Made by a program: the position numbers and the translations under genes. Source: Anaerolineales bacterium (GTDB lineage: Bacteria; Chloroflexota; Anaerolineae; 4572-78; J111). Taken from it: a DNA stretch of 64,000 nt. The first letter of the stretch is position 1, and each line of letters opens with the position of its first letter. Shown piece by piece: positions 51,326 through 59,131 of this stretch. The notes below the pieces were generated by a model that saw nothing but the letters and a program-made list of their open reading frames with translations, was not told the DNA's origin and searched no databases. The DNA is taken from positions 558,001-622,000 of the forward strand of contig JABTUW010000002.1 in NCBI GenBank assembly GCA_015075185.1, read 5' to 3'.

Positions 51326-52387
51326 ATGCTCGACATCGAACAACCTGATGCCCTTCTTGCCTACCTACGCGAGCAAGGCCACATTTCCACTGAGGAGCAA
51401 CCCCTCATCCGCGTCCTGGCCGGGGGTGTCTCCAATCGCACGGTCTGGGTGGAGCGGTCTACGGGCGAAGCCTGGGTATTAAAACAAGCCCTGGCCAAAC
51501 TCCGTGTCAGCGTGGATTGGTTCAGCAGCCCGGAGCGAGTCCACCGCGAGGCGCTGGGCCTGCGCTGGCTGGCCCAACTGGCTCCGCCCGGCGCGATTAC
51601 CCCGCTCGTTTTCGAGGATCACACGCACCACCTGTTAGCCATGCAGGCCGTGCCCCATCCTCACGACAATTGGAAATCGCTTCTTCTGGCGGGCCGCCTG
51701 GAAGAAAATCATGTCAGCCAGTTTGGCCGGCTGCTTGGCGCGATCCACCGCCATGCCTTTGAGCGCCGCCAGGAAGTCGCCCCGGTTTTTGCCGATCGTT
51801 CCTTCTTCGAGTCGCTGCGGCTGGAGCCGTACTACAGCTACACCGCCGGCCAGGTTCCGGCGGCAGCCGATTTCCTCCACGCTTTGATTGAAGAAACCCG
51901 CGCCTGCCGCCTGACCCTGGTGCATGGCGATTACAGCCCCAAAAACGTGCTGGTCCAGCAAGACCAGCTCATCCTGCTCGATCACGAGGTCATCCACTGG
52001 GGCGACCCGGCCTTTGACCTGGGCTTTTCGCTGACCCATCTCCTGAGCAAGGCCCACCATCTGCCTCAGCAGCGGGCCGCCTTTGCCGGGGCGGCAAACC
52101 AGTATTGGCGTATTTACACCCAAACCATCGGCGACATCCTCACTCCGCATCCCTTGATACGGCATTCGCTTCGCTCAGCTTACTCAGGATGCGAACAGAC
52201 TGACCTTGAGGCTCGCGCCGTGCGCCACACCCTGGCCTGCCTGCTGGCCCGCGTGGCCGGCCGCTCGCCCCTGGAGTACCTGGACGAGGCCGCACGCCAG
52301 CATCAACGGGCAGCGGTGCTGGCGCTGTTATCAAACCTGCCAGCGAACATTCCCGATCTTGTCAATCAATTCATTGCCAAGCTATAA
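51326..52387 (+). CDS. Aminoglycoside-phosphotransferase-fold kinase
   Basis: 353 residues, small-molecule kinase of the APH/choline kinase superfamily. The catalytic loop is LVHGDYSPKNVL near residue 198 and the metal Asp is in LLDHEVIHWGDPAFDLGF near 217-234; VLKQAL holds the ATP lysine. Substrates in the family are sugars, methylthioribose, choline or homoserine; antibiotic resistance is not implied. About 15 residues near 277-291 (RHSLRSAYSGC) are encoded by a repeat at 52147-52192. It precedes an enolase-like gene by 192 nt on the same strand. Confidence 0.85.
   Translation: MLDIEQPDALLAYLREQGHISTEEQPLIRVLAGGVSNRTVWVERSTGEAWVLKQALAKLRVSVDWFSSPERVHREALGLRWLAQLAPPGAITPLVFEDHTHHLLAMQAVPHPHDNWKSLLLAGRLEENHVSQFGRLLGAIHRHAFERRQEVAPVFADRSFFESLRLEPYYSYTAGQVPAAADFLHALIEETRACRLTLVHGDYSPKNVLVQQDQLILLDHEVIHWGDPAFDLGFSLTHLLSKAHHLPQQRAAFAGAANQYWRIYTQTIGDILTPHPLIRHSLRSAYSGCEQTDLEARAVRHTLACLLARVAGRSPLEYLDEAARQHQRAAVLALLSNLPANIPDLVNQFIAKL
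52147..52192. repeat. In-gene GCATCC...GGATGC palindromic element
   Basis: GCATCCCTTGATACGGCATT, CGCTTCGCTCAGC, TTACTCAGGATGC. Ends are inverted (GCATCC / GGATGC). In frame in the kinase gene, between the catalytic core and the C-terminal helices. Confidence 0.55.
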
Positions 52388-52424
52388 TTATTAGAGTTTA
52401 TCGGAAATAAAAATTAGGGTTCTT

Positions 52425-52523
52425 ATGTCATTCCGAGTGGAACGGAACGAGGAATCCCTCGAATCTATGGCTAAAAAGTAACGCTGTAGAGATTTCTCGC
52501 TCCTTCGTCGCTCGAAATGACAT
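52425..52523. repeat. ATGTCATTTCGAGCG-type palindromic REP element
   Basis: ATGTCATTCCGAGTGGAACG and GAACGAGGAATC on the left, AGATTTCTCGCTCC and TTCGTCGCTCGAAATGACAT on the right: an imperfect palindrome of about 99 bp just before the enolase-like gene. A half copy is on its other side. Confidence 0.75.
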
Positions 52524-52579
52524 GTCTTGGCTTAATGCCGATAATGTCTATTCTTAAATCTGGGTCTACTGGTGAATTC

Positions 52580-53845
52580 ATGGCCACTATCAACCGTCTC
52601 TCCGGCCTGGAGATTCTCGACAGCCGGGGCCGGCCCACGGTCCAGGTGACGTGCGAGCTGGCCGGCGGTGCAGTTGGCACAGCCTCCGTGCCCTCCGGCG
52701 CTTCGACCGGCACAGCCGAGGCGCTGGAACTGCGCGATGGCGACCCGCAGCGTTATCGCGGTCTGGGCTGCCGTCGGGCAGTCAGGCATATCAACGGCGA
52801 ACTCAATGCAGCGCTTACAGGCCGCTCTTTTGAGCAGCAACACCAACTCGATGGGGCTATGCTCGAATTGGACGGCACGCCTAACAAATCACGGCTGGGA
52901 GCGAATGCCATCCTGGCGGTCTCGCTGGCCTTTGCCCGTGCCTGCGCCGCCGAACGGGGTGAGCCGCTGTACCAATATTTCGCCGGCCTGCTGGGGCAGT
53001 CCCTCCAAACACTGCCCCGCCCGACGATCAACCTCTTCAGCGGCGGCAAGCACGCCGGGGAGCAAGCACCAATCCAGGATGTGCTGATCGTGCCTGCTTC
53101 CGCCCGCACCATAGATGAGGCGCTGGCCATGACCTTCGCCGTGTACCAGGCCGCGGCTGAGTTGAGCTATCGGCAGTACGGAATGCGCGCCCTTTCCGCG
53201 GACGAAGGTGGGCTGGCCCCTCCCTTTCCCAGCGCCGAAGCGATGTTAAGCGACGCCGTTGAGTCGATTCGGGCCGCCGGACTGGAACCAGGTCGGGAGA
53301 TAGCCCTGGCGGTTGACGTAGCCTCCAGCCATTTTTTTCAACAGGGCTGCTATCACCTGGGGACTGAACCGCTCGACAGCCGGGGGATGATTGAGCAGTT
53401 GCTCAATTGGCTGGATCGTTATCCGATTGTCAGTATCGAAGATGGGCTGGCCGAGGAGGATTGGGCGCACTGGCCGGAACTGCGGCGGAGAGTTGCCGGT
53501 CGTGCTTTGGTTTTGGGGGATGACCTGCTCTGTACAAACCCGGCCCGCATTCGCCGGGCCATCGCCGTCGAGGCGGCTGATGCCTTGCTGCTCAAGGTCA
53601 ATCAGATTGGCACACTGACCGAAGCCGCCGAAGCCTGCCAACTGGCCCGTTCAGCCGGGTGGCGGGTGACCATCAGCGCCCGCAGCGGTGAAACCGAGGA
53701 TAACTGGCTGGCCGATCTGGCCGTCGGGTGGGCCGGGGATCAAATCAAGGTCGGTTCGATCACCCAGTCGGAGCGGCTGGCCAAGTACAACCGCCTGTTG
53801 GCTATCGAAGCCGAAACAGGGCTGCCGCTGGTCAATTGGCCGTAA
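52580..53845 (+). CDS. Enolase paralogue with altered active-site histidine
   Basis: 421 residues from ATG 52580 (GGTGA 5 nt before). Enolase throughout: ILDSRGRPTVQV, ASVPSGASTG, SADEGGLAP, metal ligands in LAVDVASSHF, SIEDGLAEED and LGDDLLCTNP, the general-base lysine in LLLKVNQIGT, and IKVGSITQSERLAKYN. The strictly kept SHRSGETED reads SARSGETED, so the histidine that contacts the phosphate is Ala367, and GGSHA reads GGKHA. It also lacks the usual acidic C-terminus. Either it is a slow enolase or it acts on a different substrate, perhaps made by the upstream kinase (inference). Confidence 0.88.
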   Translation: MATINRLSGLEILDSRGRPTVQVTCELAGGAVGTASVPSGASTGTAEALELRDGDPQRYRGLGCRRAVRHINGELNAALTGRSFEQQHQLDGAMLELDGTPNKSRLGANAILAVSLAFARACAAERGEPLYQYFAGLLGQSLQTLPRPTINLFSGGKHAGEQAPIQDVLIVPASARTIDEALAMTFAVYQAAAELSYRQYGMRALSADEGGLAPPFPSAEAMLSDAVESIRAAGLEPGREIALAVDVASSHFFQQGCYHLGTEPLDSRGMIEQLLNWLDRYPIVSIEDGLAEEDWAHWPELRRRVAGRALVLGDDLLCTNPARIRRAIAVEAADALLLKVNQIGTLTEAAEACQLARSAGWRVTISARSGETEDNWLADLAVGWAGDQIKVGSITQSERLAKYNRLLAIEAETGLPLVNWP

Positions 53846-53857
53846 CCGTATCGAAAA

Positions 53858-53886
53858 ATGTCATCTGAGCGAAGCGGAGAATCCCT
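53858..53886. repeat. Half copy of the ATGTCAT REP element
   Basis: ATGTCATCTGAGCGAAGCGG then AGAATCCC, matching one arm of the element at 52425-52523. It lies 13 nt after the enolase-like gene. Confidence 0.6.
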
Positions 53887-53943
53887 TTGGCCTTACACTT
53901 TTGAGACGATACGCTGACATTCCGCATGCCCAGAGGAAATTTA

Positions 53944-54591
53944 ATGCATTGGTCATTGAGTATCTTAATTCTAATCATCTTCTTCACTGCCTACGCTGTG
54001 CTGCACAGTCTGCTGGCCGCTTTGCCCGTTAAAAACTGGGCACAGCGAGTTTTTGGGGCTGGGGTCGAGCGCTGGTACCGGCTGGTTTATAATATCATTG
54101 GGGGCATCACCTTGTTGCCCCTGTTCCCCCTGTTGGCCTGGCTGCCAACACAAACCCTCTACATCGTCCCGGCCCCATGGCGCTGGCTGATGGTCGGCGG
54201 GCAACTGCTGGCCCTGGCTGGCCTGGCGGTGGCGCTGCTGCAAACGGGTCTGTTTCATTTCCTGGGGCTGGCGCAGGTTGTCGCCGAACGGCCGGCCGAA
54301 AGTGGAACCTTGAACCTCGGCGGCTTTTATGGCTGGGTCCGCCATCCACTCTACTTTTTCAGCCTCATGTTTCTGTGGCTGACGCCAATAATGACGAGCA
54401 ACCTGCTCACGGCCTATTTTCTCTTCACCCTCTATTTTTACCTGGGATCATTTTTTGAGGAACGGCGGCTGATAGCCGAGTTCGGTTCAGCCTACCGAGA
54501 TTACCAGCAGCGGGTGCCGCGGTTGATTCCGATACGCTTCAGGTTTTCCCGTCCACTCATTGCCGAGCAAAACGTGAAGCGTGAAACGTGA
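53944..54591 (+). CDS. Isoprenylcysteine methyltransferase-like (NnrU/ICMT) membrane protein
   Basis: 215 residues from ATG 53944, after AGAGGAA; ATG 53926 lacks a site. Five hydrophobic segments; the C-terminal signature RHPLYFFSLMFLW and FEERRLIAEFGSAYRDYQQRVPRLIP is that of the ICMT/PEMT/NnrU membrane methyltransferases, which use SAM. Substrate unknown; small lipophilic or thiol molecules are usual. The last six residues (NVKRET) are encoded by the ACGTGAAGCGTGAAACGTGA repeat, which suggests the original end was altered. Confidence 0.85.
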   Translation: MHWSLSILILIIFFTAYAVLHSLLAALPVKNWAQRVFGAGVERWYRLVYNIIGGITLLPLFPLLAWLPTQTLYIVPAPWRWLMVGGQLLALAGLAVALLQTGLFHFLGLAQVVAERPAESGTLNLGGFYGWVRHPLYFFSLMFLWLTPIMTSNLLTAYFLFTLYFYLGSFFEERRLIAEFGSAYRDYQQRVPRLIPIRFRFSRPLIAEQNVKRET

Positions 54592-54626
54592 TAAAAACTC
54601 ACGCATTATGCATCACGTTTCACGAT
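54571..54626. repeat. ACGTGAAACGTGAT palindromic repeat
   Basis: AACGTGAAGCGTGAAACGTG on the left and ATGCATCACGTTTCACGAT on the right, same family as 23093-23160. The left arm contains the stop codon of the ICMT-like gene. Confidence 0.7.
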
Positions 54627-54642
54627 AAGGGTGTAGCTGACT

Positions 54643-55233
54643 ATGAACGAAAAAATTCCTGCAAACCGTCCAGTGACCATTTACATCTCCGCCGCTTCCG
54701 ATTTGATGGCTGAACGCGAAACCTTAGGGCGGATGATCGCCGGCCTGCCGGTCACGCTGGCCTGGCGGATTGTGCAAACCCCTTTGGGGGCAGAGCCGCT
54801 CGACCTGGAAGCGGTGCGCCAGGCTGACCTATACCTGCTGCTGCTGGGCGGCGATATTCGCGCCCCGGTCGGGCTGGAGTGGCATACCGCCGCCTATGCT
54901 CGCCGTCCGATCAGCGCCTTCCTCAAGCAAGGGCCGGCCCGGACCCTGGCCGGTCAAGCCTTTGTGCGCGATACAGGGGTAGAGTGGCAGCCTTTTAGCG
55001 ATGCCGCTCACCTGCGCCGCCGAGTTGAGCGGCTGTTGGCTGAATTTCTATTACGCCACGCTATCCGGTTTACTTTAACACCGCCTGAAGTGGAGCAATT
55101 AACTGCCCTGATGAAACCCGAAACCGAGACGGACCAGCCTGCCGGCGGCGAAGGAACCGGTCACAGCGCCGTTATTCTCTCCCGCGAGCGTTTTATGCCC
55201 AGCGAGGGCGTTATTGTGGATGGCAATGGCTGA
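54643..55233 (+). CDS. DUF4062-like protein
   Basis: 196 residues. The N-terminus VTIYISAASDLMAERETLGR follows the DUF4062 pattern (strand, S-x-x-x-D-L-x-x-E-R), and ADLYLLLLGGDIRAPVGLEW follows the next strand and loop of that TIR/deoxyribosyltransferase-like fold. The C-terminal 50 residues are low in structure (PETETDQPAGGEGTG). DUF4062 domains are often sensor parts of defence or NLR-like proteins; here it stands alone. It overlaps the DUF983 gene. Function unknown. Confidence 0.6.
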   Translation: MNEKIPANRPVTIYISAASDLMAERETLGRMIAGLPVTLAWRIVQTPLGAEPLDLEAVRQADLYLLLLGGDIRAPVGLEWHTAAYARRPISAFLKQGPARTLAGQAFVRDTGVEWQPFSDAAHLRRRVERLLAEFLLRHAIRFTLTPPEVEQLTALMKPETETDQPAGGEGTGHSAVILSRERFMPSEGVIVDGNG

Positions 55234-55657
55234 TAAAGTCCCGGCCGGCACGAAACTACCGTTAATCCGAAGATCCTGGGTTTACCTCAACCGGACGGCC
55301 CGGCTGCGCTGCCCCGAGTGTGGCATCTCGCCCTTGTTTCCCCCGGCCCGCCGGGTTGAGAGCATTTCAGATTGGTTTACCATGCTGCCCGGCTGTCCGC
55401 GCTGTGGCTACGCCTACGACCGCGAGCCGGGTTATTTTTTGTTTGCCCTGTGGATGATCAACTTTGCGATCGTGGCCTTTGTCGGCATTGGCCTGCTCTT
55501 TTTGCTCGACAGCTACTTTGATCTCTCCACCGCCCAACTTCTCTTTTTTACTCTTGTCCCTCTTTGGGTGCTGGGCATTCTCTCGACCCGCCATACCAAG
55601 GCCTTTTTTCTGGCCCTGGATCACTTACTCAGCCCGCACCTGAAAGACCCCGATTAA
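55220..55657 (+). CDS. DUF983 zinc-ribbon membrane protein
   Basis: 145 residues from ATG 55220; ATG 55226 is an alternative. Two CxxC pairs (RCPECGISPLF near residue 30, PGCPRCGYAYDRE near 60) form a zinc ribbon, then two membrane helices. DUF983 proteins are found across bacteria without known function. The start overlaps the end of the DUF4062-like gene by 14 nt, so the two are co-translated. Confidence 0.85.
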   Translation: MAMADKVPAGTKLPLIRRSWVYLNRTARLRCPECGISPLFPPARRVESISDWFTMLPGCPRCGYAYDREPGYFLFALWMINFAIVAFVGIGLLFLLDSYFDLSTAQLLFFTLVPLWVLGILSTRHTKAFFLALDHLLSPHLKDPD

Positions 55658-55672
55658 ACAATTTACCAAAAC

Positions 55673-56485
55673 TTAGTTGATGAGCGTCCCAAAATTGACC
55701 GCTTGCCCCTTTAACACCTTTTCGACGTTCCCCGGCTGTTCTGCCGAAATGATCATGGCCTGCATCGGCGGCATGGCCAGGGTCAGGCGGTACATGTCCC
55801 GCACTTTGGTAAACATGCCGCCGGTCACATCCACCCCGTGCGAGCCGCCCAGCCTGGCCTCGACGTCACTCCAGTTGCTGCTGTCAATCTCCTCAATTAA
55901 TTCAGCGTTAGGGTTGGTGAAGGGATCACGGTCGTAAACGCCATCCACCTGGCCGCTCAACACAATCCGGCCGGGCGATAGCTCGCGGGCCAGGTTGTCA
56001 AACAGCTTCTCCGTCGAAACAATGCTCATGCCCTGGTTGGCGTCCACGCTGACATCACCGTAGATGACCGGCACTAGGCCGTGTTTGAGCACTTCTTTCA
56101 ACGGAAACGTTTCAAAATACATCAACTGTTCGCCGCGGGTGCGGGTGCTGGCCGACGGTTGAAACTTGATCGCCGGCACCCCGGCCTGGCGCAGCGCCTT
56201 CATCACGATGGTATTAAGGTCAGCGGCGGCGGCGGCAACTTCGGCAAAGCCCAGCCAGCTATTGGCCGCAATAGCCCCCTTATGGGTCTGGTATTTGGCC
56301 GCCACTTCGTGACCAAAAGAACCGGCGCCGTGGCCGATAATCAAGCGCAGATCATCGCCCCGGTCCGTCAGGGCGTTTTTGATTTCGGCAGCCAGGCGTT
56401 CAATCACGTCCATCCGGGCGACAAAAGGCCGGGTTTTGTCAGTGATAACCGAGCCACCCAATTTGAGTAAAACGAGTTCAGACAA
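55673..56485 (-). CDS. ipk: Isopentenyl phosphate kinase
   Basis: 270 residues, amino-acid-kinase fold. IPK phosphorylates isopentenyl phosphate to IPP, the last step of the alternative mevalonate pathway of archaea and some Chloroflexota. Marks are LLKLGGSVITDK at the start, the catalytic-histidine segment IIGHGAGSFGHEVAAKY near residue 50, PVIYGDVSVD, and VTGGMFTKV near 220. The H in GHGAGSFGH distinguishes IPK from glutamate 5-kinase and fosfomycin kinase relatives. It converges on the DUF983 gene, 15 nt apart. Other mevalonate genes are not in the window. Confidence 0.92.
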   Translation of the reverse strand: MSELVLLKLGGSVITDKTRPFVARMDVIERLAAEIKNALTDRGDDLRLIIGHGAGSFGHEVAAKYQTHKGAIAANSWLGFAEVAAAAADLNTIVMKALRQAGVPAIKFQPSASTRTRGEQLMYFETFPLKEVLKHGLVPVIYGDVSVDANQGMSIVSTEKLFDNLARELSPGRIVLSGQVDGVYDRDPFTNPNAELIEEIDSSNWSDVEARLGGSHGVDVTGGMFTKVRDMYRLTLAMPPMQAMIISAEQPGNVEKVLKGQAVNFGTLIN

Positions 56486-56592
56486 GGTATTCTCCTATTT
56501 TCGATAAAATCGTCCAATTTTACCCCAGGTAAAGATTTTTGGGGAAATCAGTGCCTAAACACAACGAAATTCTTGCAGATTGAACAAGAAAT

Positions 56593-56695
56593 TTGCACAG
56601 AGCCGCGCAGAGAAGACGCAGAGGTTCGCTGAGAAACTTTAAAAATCTCTTGTGAATCTCTGCGAGTCCTCTGTGAAACTCTGTGTTCCTGTTTG
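56593..56695. repeat. CTCTGCG/CGCAGAG inverted word repeat
   Basis: CACAGAGCCGCGCAGAGAAG and ACGCAGAGGTTCGC on the left, AATCTCTGCGAGTCCTCTGT and GAAACTCTGTG on the right. It fills most of the 231-nt gap between ipk and larB. Confidence 0.65.
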
Positions 56696-56716
56696 GCTGA
56701 AGGCAGCCTACCCGGG

Positions 56717-57490
56717 TTAGGAGGGAGAGCGATGAATACGGCGGAGGATGAGGTGGGCATAGACCCCCGCGCCAAAGCCGTTGTCAATGTTGACCACAGC
56801 CACGCCGGTGGCGCAGGAGTTGAGCATAGCCAGCAGCGGCGCGAGACCGCCAAAATGCGCGCCGTAGCCCACACTGGTCGGCACGCCGATGACCGGGCAG
56901 GAAACCAGGCCGCCGACCACACTGGTCAGCGCCCCTTCCATCCCGGCCACGCTGATGACCACGTCGGCGTTGAACAGCCGTTCACGCTGGTCTAGCAGCC
57001 GGTGCATCCCGGCCACGCCGACATCGTAGGCCCGCTCGACCCGGCTGCCCAAAAACTCGGCGGTTTGGGCCGCCTCTTCAGCCACCGGCAGGTCGGACGT
57101 GCCGCCGGTAACGACCATCACATAAGGCGCATCGGCGGTGGGCGGCGGCAGTTCGGCGCGGGTCAGGGTCAGCAGGCGCGAGGCCGGCTGATACCGCGCC
57201 TCGGGCAGACTGCTCTGAATGGCCGCGGCCATTTCGGGTGGGACGCGCGTCGCCAACACCCGCTCGTGGTGCTGCCACAGTTTGTTCAGGATAGCCAGAA
57301 CCTGCTCCACTGTTTTGTTCTGGCAAAAGACCACTTCGGGCAGCCCCTGGCGCAGGGAGCGGTGCAGGTCGAGCCGGGCGTGACCGATGTCGTCGTAGGG
57401 GAGGCCGCGCAGGCGCTCCAACGCCTGCTCCACGCCAACCTGCCCGCTCTGCACCTCGGCCAGTAACCCCTTGAGTTTATCAATGTCCAT
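56717..57490 (-). CDS. larB: LarB, nickel-pincer nucleotide biosynthesis carboxylase
   Basis: 257 residues from MDIDK at 57490; the six residues before it lie in the larE overlap. LarB carboxylates nicotinic acid adenine dinucleotide to pyridinium-3,5-biscarboxylic acid mononucleotide, for the nickel-pincer cofactor. The C-terminal half is PurE-like: VVTGGTSDLPVAEEAAQTA, VAGMEGALTSVVGGL, VIGVPTSVGYG and NIDNGFGAGVYAH. It overlaps larE by 11 nt. LarC and a LarA racemase are not in the window. Confidence 0.93.
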   Translation of the reverse strand: MDIDKLKGLLAEVQSGQVGVEQALERLRGLPYDDIGHARLDLHRSLRQGLPEVVFCQNKTVEQVLAILNKLWQHHERVLATRVPPEMAAAIQSSLPEARYQPASRLLTLTRAELPPPTADAPYVMVVTGGTSDLPVAEEAAQTAEFLGSRVERAYDVGVAGMHRLLDQRERLFNADVVISVAGMEGALTSVVGGLVSCPVIGVPTSVGYGAHFGGLAPLLAMLNSCATGVAVVNIDNGFGAGVYAHLILRRIHRSPS

Positions 57491-58286
57491 GCGCCAGCAA
57501 AGCCTCATTCATGCTGCCGGAGCGGAAGCCGTTCAGGTCGAGGGTGACGTAGGTATAGCCCAACGCCTTGAGCCGCTCCACAATCTGCTCCCGCTGGCGC
57601 AGCACGGCTTCAAAATCACCGGCTTCAATTTCCAGCCGGGCAACATCGTCGTGATGGCGAACTCGTAGCTGGCGAAAGCCCATTTGCTTCAGGGTTAATT
57701 CAGCCCGCTCCACCTGCGACAGCATTTGCAGGGTAATCGCCGTACCGTAAGGAATGCGCGAGGAGAGGCAGGCGGCGGCCGGTTTGTCCCAGTTGGGCAG
57801 GCCCAAATCGCGGGCCAATTCCCGGATTTCCGCTTTGGTCAAGCCGACCTCTTGCAGCGGGCTGCGCACCCCTCGCTCGCGGGCCGCCTGGCGGCCAGGG
57901 CGATGGTCGCCCACATCGTCAAGGTTGGTGCCGTCCACCACGTAGTGAAATCCTTCGCGCCGGGCATAATCAAGCAGCTTGTCGTAGACTTCACTTTTGC
58001 AGAAATAACAGCGATTGGGCGCATTGGCCAGGTAGCGCGAGTCCTCAGTTTCGTGGCTCTCAATGGGTATATAACGCGCCCCAATGTGGGCCACTACCGC
58101 TTCGGCTTCGGCCCGTTCCTGGGTTGCCAGGCTGGCCGAAATCGCGGTAACAGCCAGCGCCCGCTCTCCCAGGCAATCGTGGGCCACCTTCAGCAGCAGG
58201 GTGCTATCCACACCGCCGGAATAGGCTACAACGACACTTTCCATATCGTGCAGCAATTGCTTAAGATGTTCCAGCTTATGGGTCAT
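57480..58286 (-). CDS. larE: LarE, ATP-dependent sulfur transferase
   Basis: 268 residues. LarE adenylylates the pincer precursor and inserts sulfur. The PP-loop is AYSGGVDS at 21-28. The segment PAAACLSSRIPYG has a cysteine near residue 173, the position of the sacrificial Cys176 of the Lactobacillus enzyme, which becomes dehydroalanine. The NRCYFCKSEVYDKL pair is also visible. larE comes first and overlaps larB. No LarA is adjacent, so the enzyme using the cofactor is elsewhere. Confidence 0.93.
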   Translation of the reverse strand: MTHKLEHLKQLLHDMESVVVAYSGGVDSTLLLKVAHDCLGERALAVTAISASLATQERAEAEAVVAHIGARYIPIESHETEDSRYLANAPNRCYFCKSEVYDKLLDYARREGFHYVVDGTNLDDVGDHRPGRQAARERGVRSPLQEVGLTKAEIRELARDLGLPNWDKPAAACLSSRIPYGTAITLQMLSQVERAELTLKQMGFRQLRVRHHDDVARLEIEAGDFEAVLRQREQIVERLKALGYTYVTLDLNGFRSGSMNEALLAHGH

Positions 58287-58329
58287 TCAATTCACCTCCA
58301 AGAATAGAAATTATGCAATAAAGCTGCGC

Positions 58330-58498
58330 CGGTTGCAAAGTAGTAGCACCGCATTAAACCGTGGCGTCCGCCAGGGGCTGACAGCCCTCGACTATAACAG
58401 GTGAAAGCCAGTTCAAAACCGGCTCATAAGGAACGTTTTTAGCCTGCTTTAGCGGGCTTTCAGTTCTCGTAGCCGGGCGTTTTAACGCTCGGAGACTT
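58330..58498. repeat. Hairpin-rich non-coding patch
   Basis: Between larE and moaC. Contains short palindromes (CCGGTTCAAAACCGG-like, CCTGCTTTAGCGGG, CCGGGCGTTTTAACGCTCGG) and the run AGCCCTCGAC. Some could act as terminators but no long T-tract follows. No gene seen. Confidence 0.45.
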
Positions 58499-58527
58499 TT
58501 TGCACACCCTTTTAAGTTGGCTATAAT
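58498..58527 (+). promoter_or_regulatory. Probable moaC promoter
   Basis: A perfect TATAAT (58522-58527) with a weaker -35 about 16-17 bp upstream (TTTGCA/TTGCAC). The moaC start is 30 nt on, with GGAG 11 nt before it. Confidence 0.55.
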
Positions 58528-58556
58528 CCTTACACATTAATGGAGTGTAGATTTTT

Positions 58557-59045
58557 ATGCCCTTAACCCATCTCGACGAACACGGCCGCGCCCGGATGGT
58601 GGATGTCGGCCACAAAGACGACACCCAGCGCGAGGCCGTGGCCCGCGGTCGCATTTTGATGAAGCCGGAAACCCTGGCCTTAATTCAGGAAGGGGGCATT
58701 GCCAAAGGCGACGTGCTGGCCGTAGCCCAGGTCGCTGGAGTGATGGCGGCCAAGCGCGCCCACGAACTGATCCCCATGTGCCATCCCCTGCTGCTGACCC
58801 ACGTCAGCCTGGCGTTTGAAGCCCATCCCGCCGACAGCCCGGACGGTTTAGCCGTGATTGACATCAGCGCCACCGTCCGGACCACCGGCAAAACTGGCGT
58901 AGAGATGGAAGCTCTGACCGCCGTCAGTGTCGCCGGGCTGACCATTTACGACATGTGCAAAGCGGTTGACCGGGCCATGCAAATTGACGCCATTCGCCTG
59001 GCCCGGAAAAGCGGCGGCAAGAGCGGGGAAATAGTATTAGAGTAG
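58557..59045 (+). CDS. moaC: Cyclic pyranopterin monophosphate synthase MoaC
   Basis: 162 residues. MoaC, with MoaA, makes cyclic pyranopterin monophosphate, the first Moco step. Marks are [18 protein letters not shown], the catalytic [10 protein letters not shown] near residue 75 and [20 protein letters not shown] near 105. Complete. The MoaD-MoaE gene follows after a repeat of 86 nt; MoaA is not in the window. Confidence 0.96.
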   Translation: MPLTHLDEHGRARMVDVGHKDDTQREAVARGRILMKPETLALIQEGGIAKGDVLAVAQVAGVMAAKRAHELIPMCHPLLLTHVSLAFEAHPADSPDGLAVIDISATVRTTGKTGVEMEALTAVSVAGLTIYDMCKAVDRAMQIDAIRLARKSGGKSGEIVLE

Positions 59046-59112
59046 TCAGTAGCCAGTAATCGGTAGCCAGTAGTCAGAAAAATATCTGGCTACTGGCTAC
59101 TGATTACTACCC
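59044..59112. repeat. AGTAGCCAGTA palindromic word repeat
   Basis: AGTCAGTAGCCAGTAATCGG and TAGCCAGTAGTCAG on the left, TCTGGCTACTGGCTACTG then ATTACTAC on the right. It fills the gap between moaC and moaDE. The same words are in frame in the glycosyltransferase at 45.68 kb. Confidence 0.75.
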
Positions 59113-59131
59113 ATCTAGAGTGGAGTAGTCC

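Noticed and set aside
51326..52387. Aminoglycoside resistance gene
   Set aside because: Only the fold is shared. Sequence and context (enolase paralogue, no mobile elements) favour a metabolic kinase.
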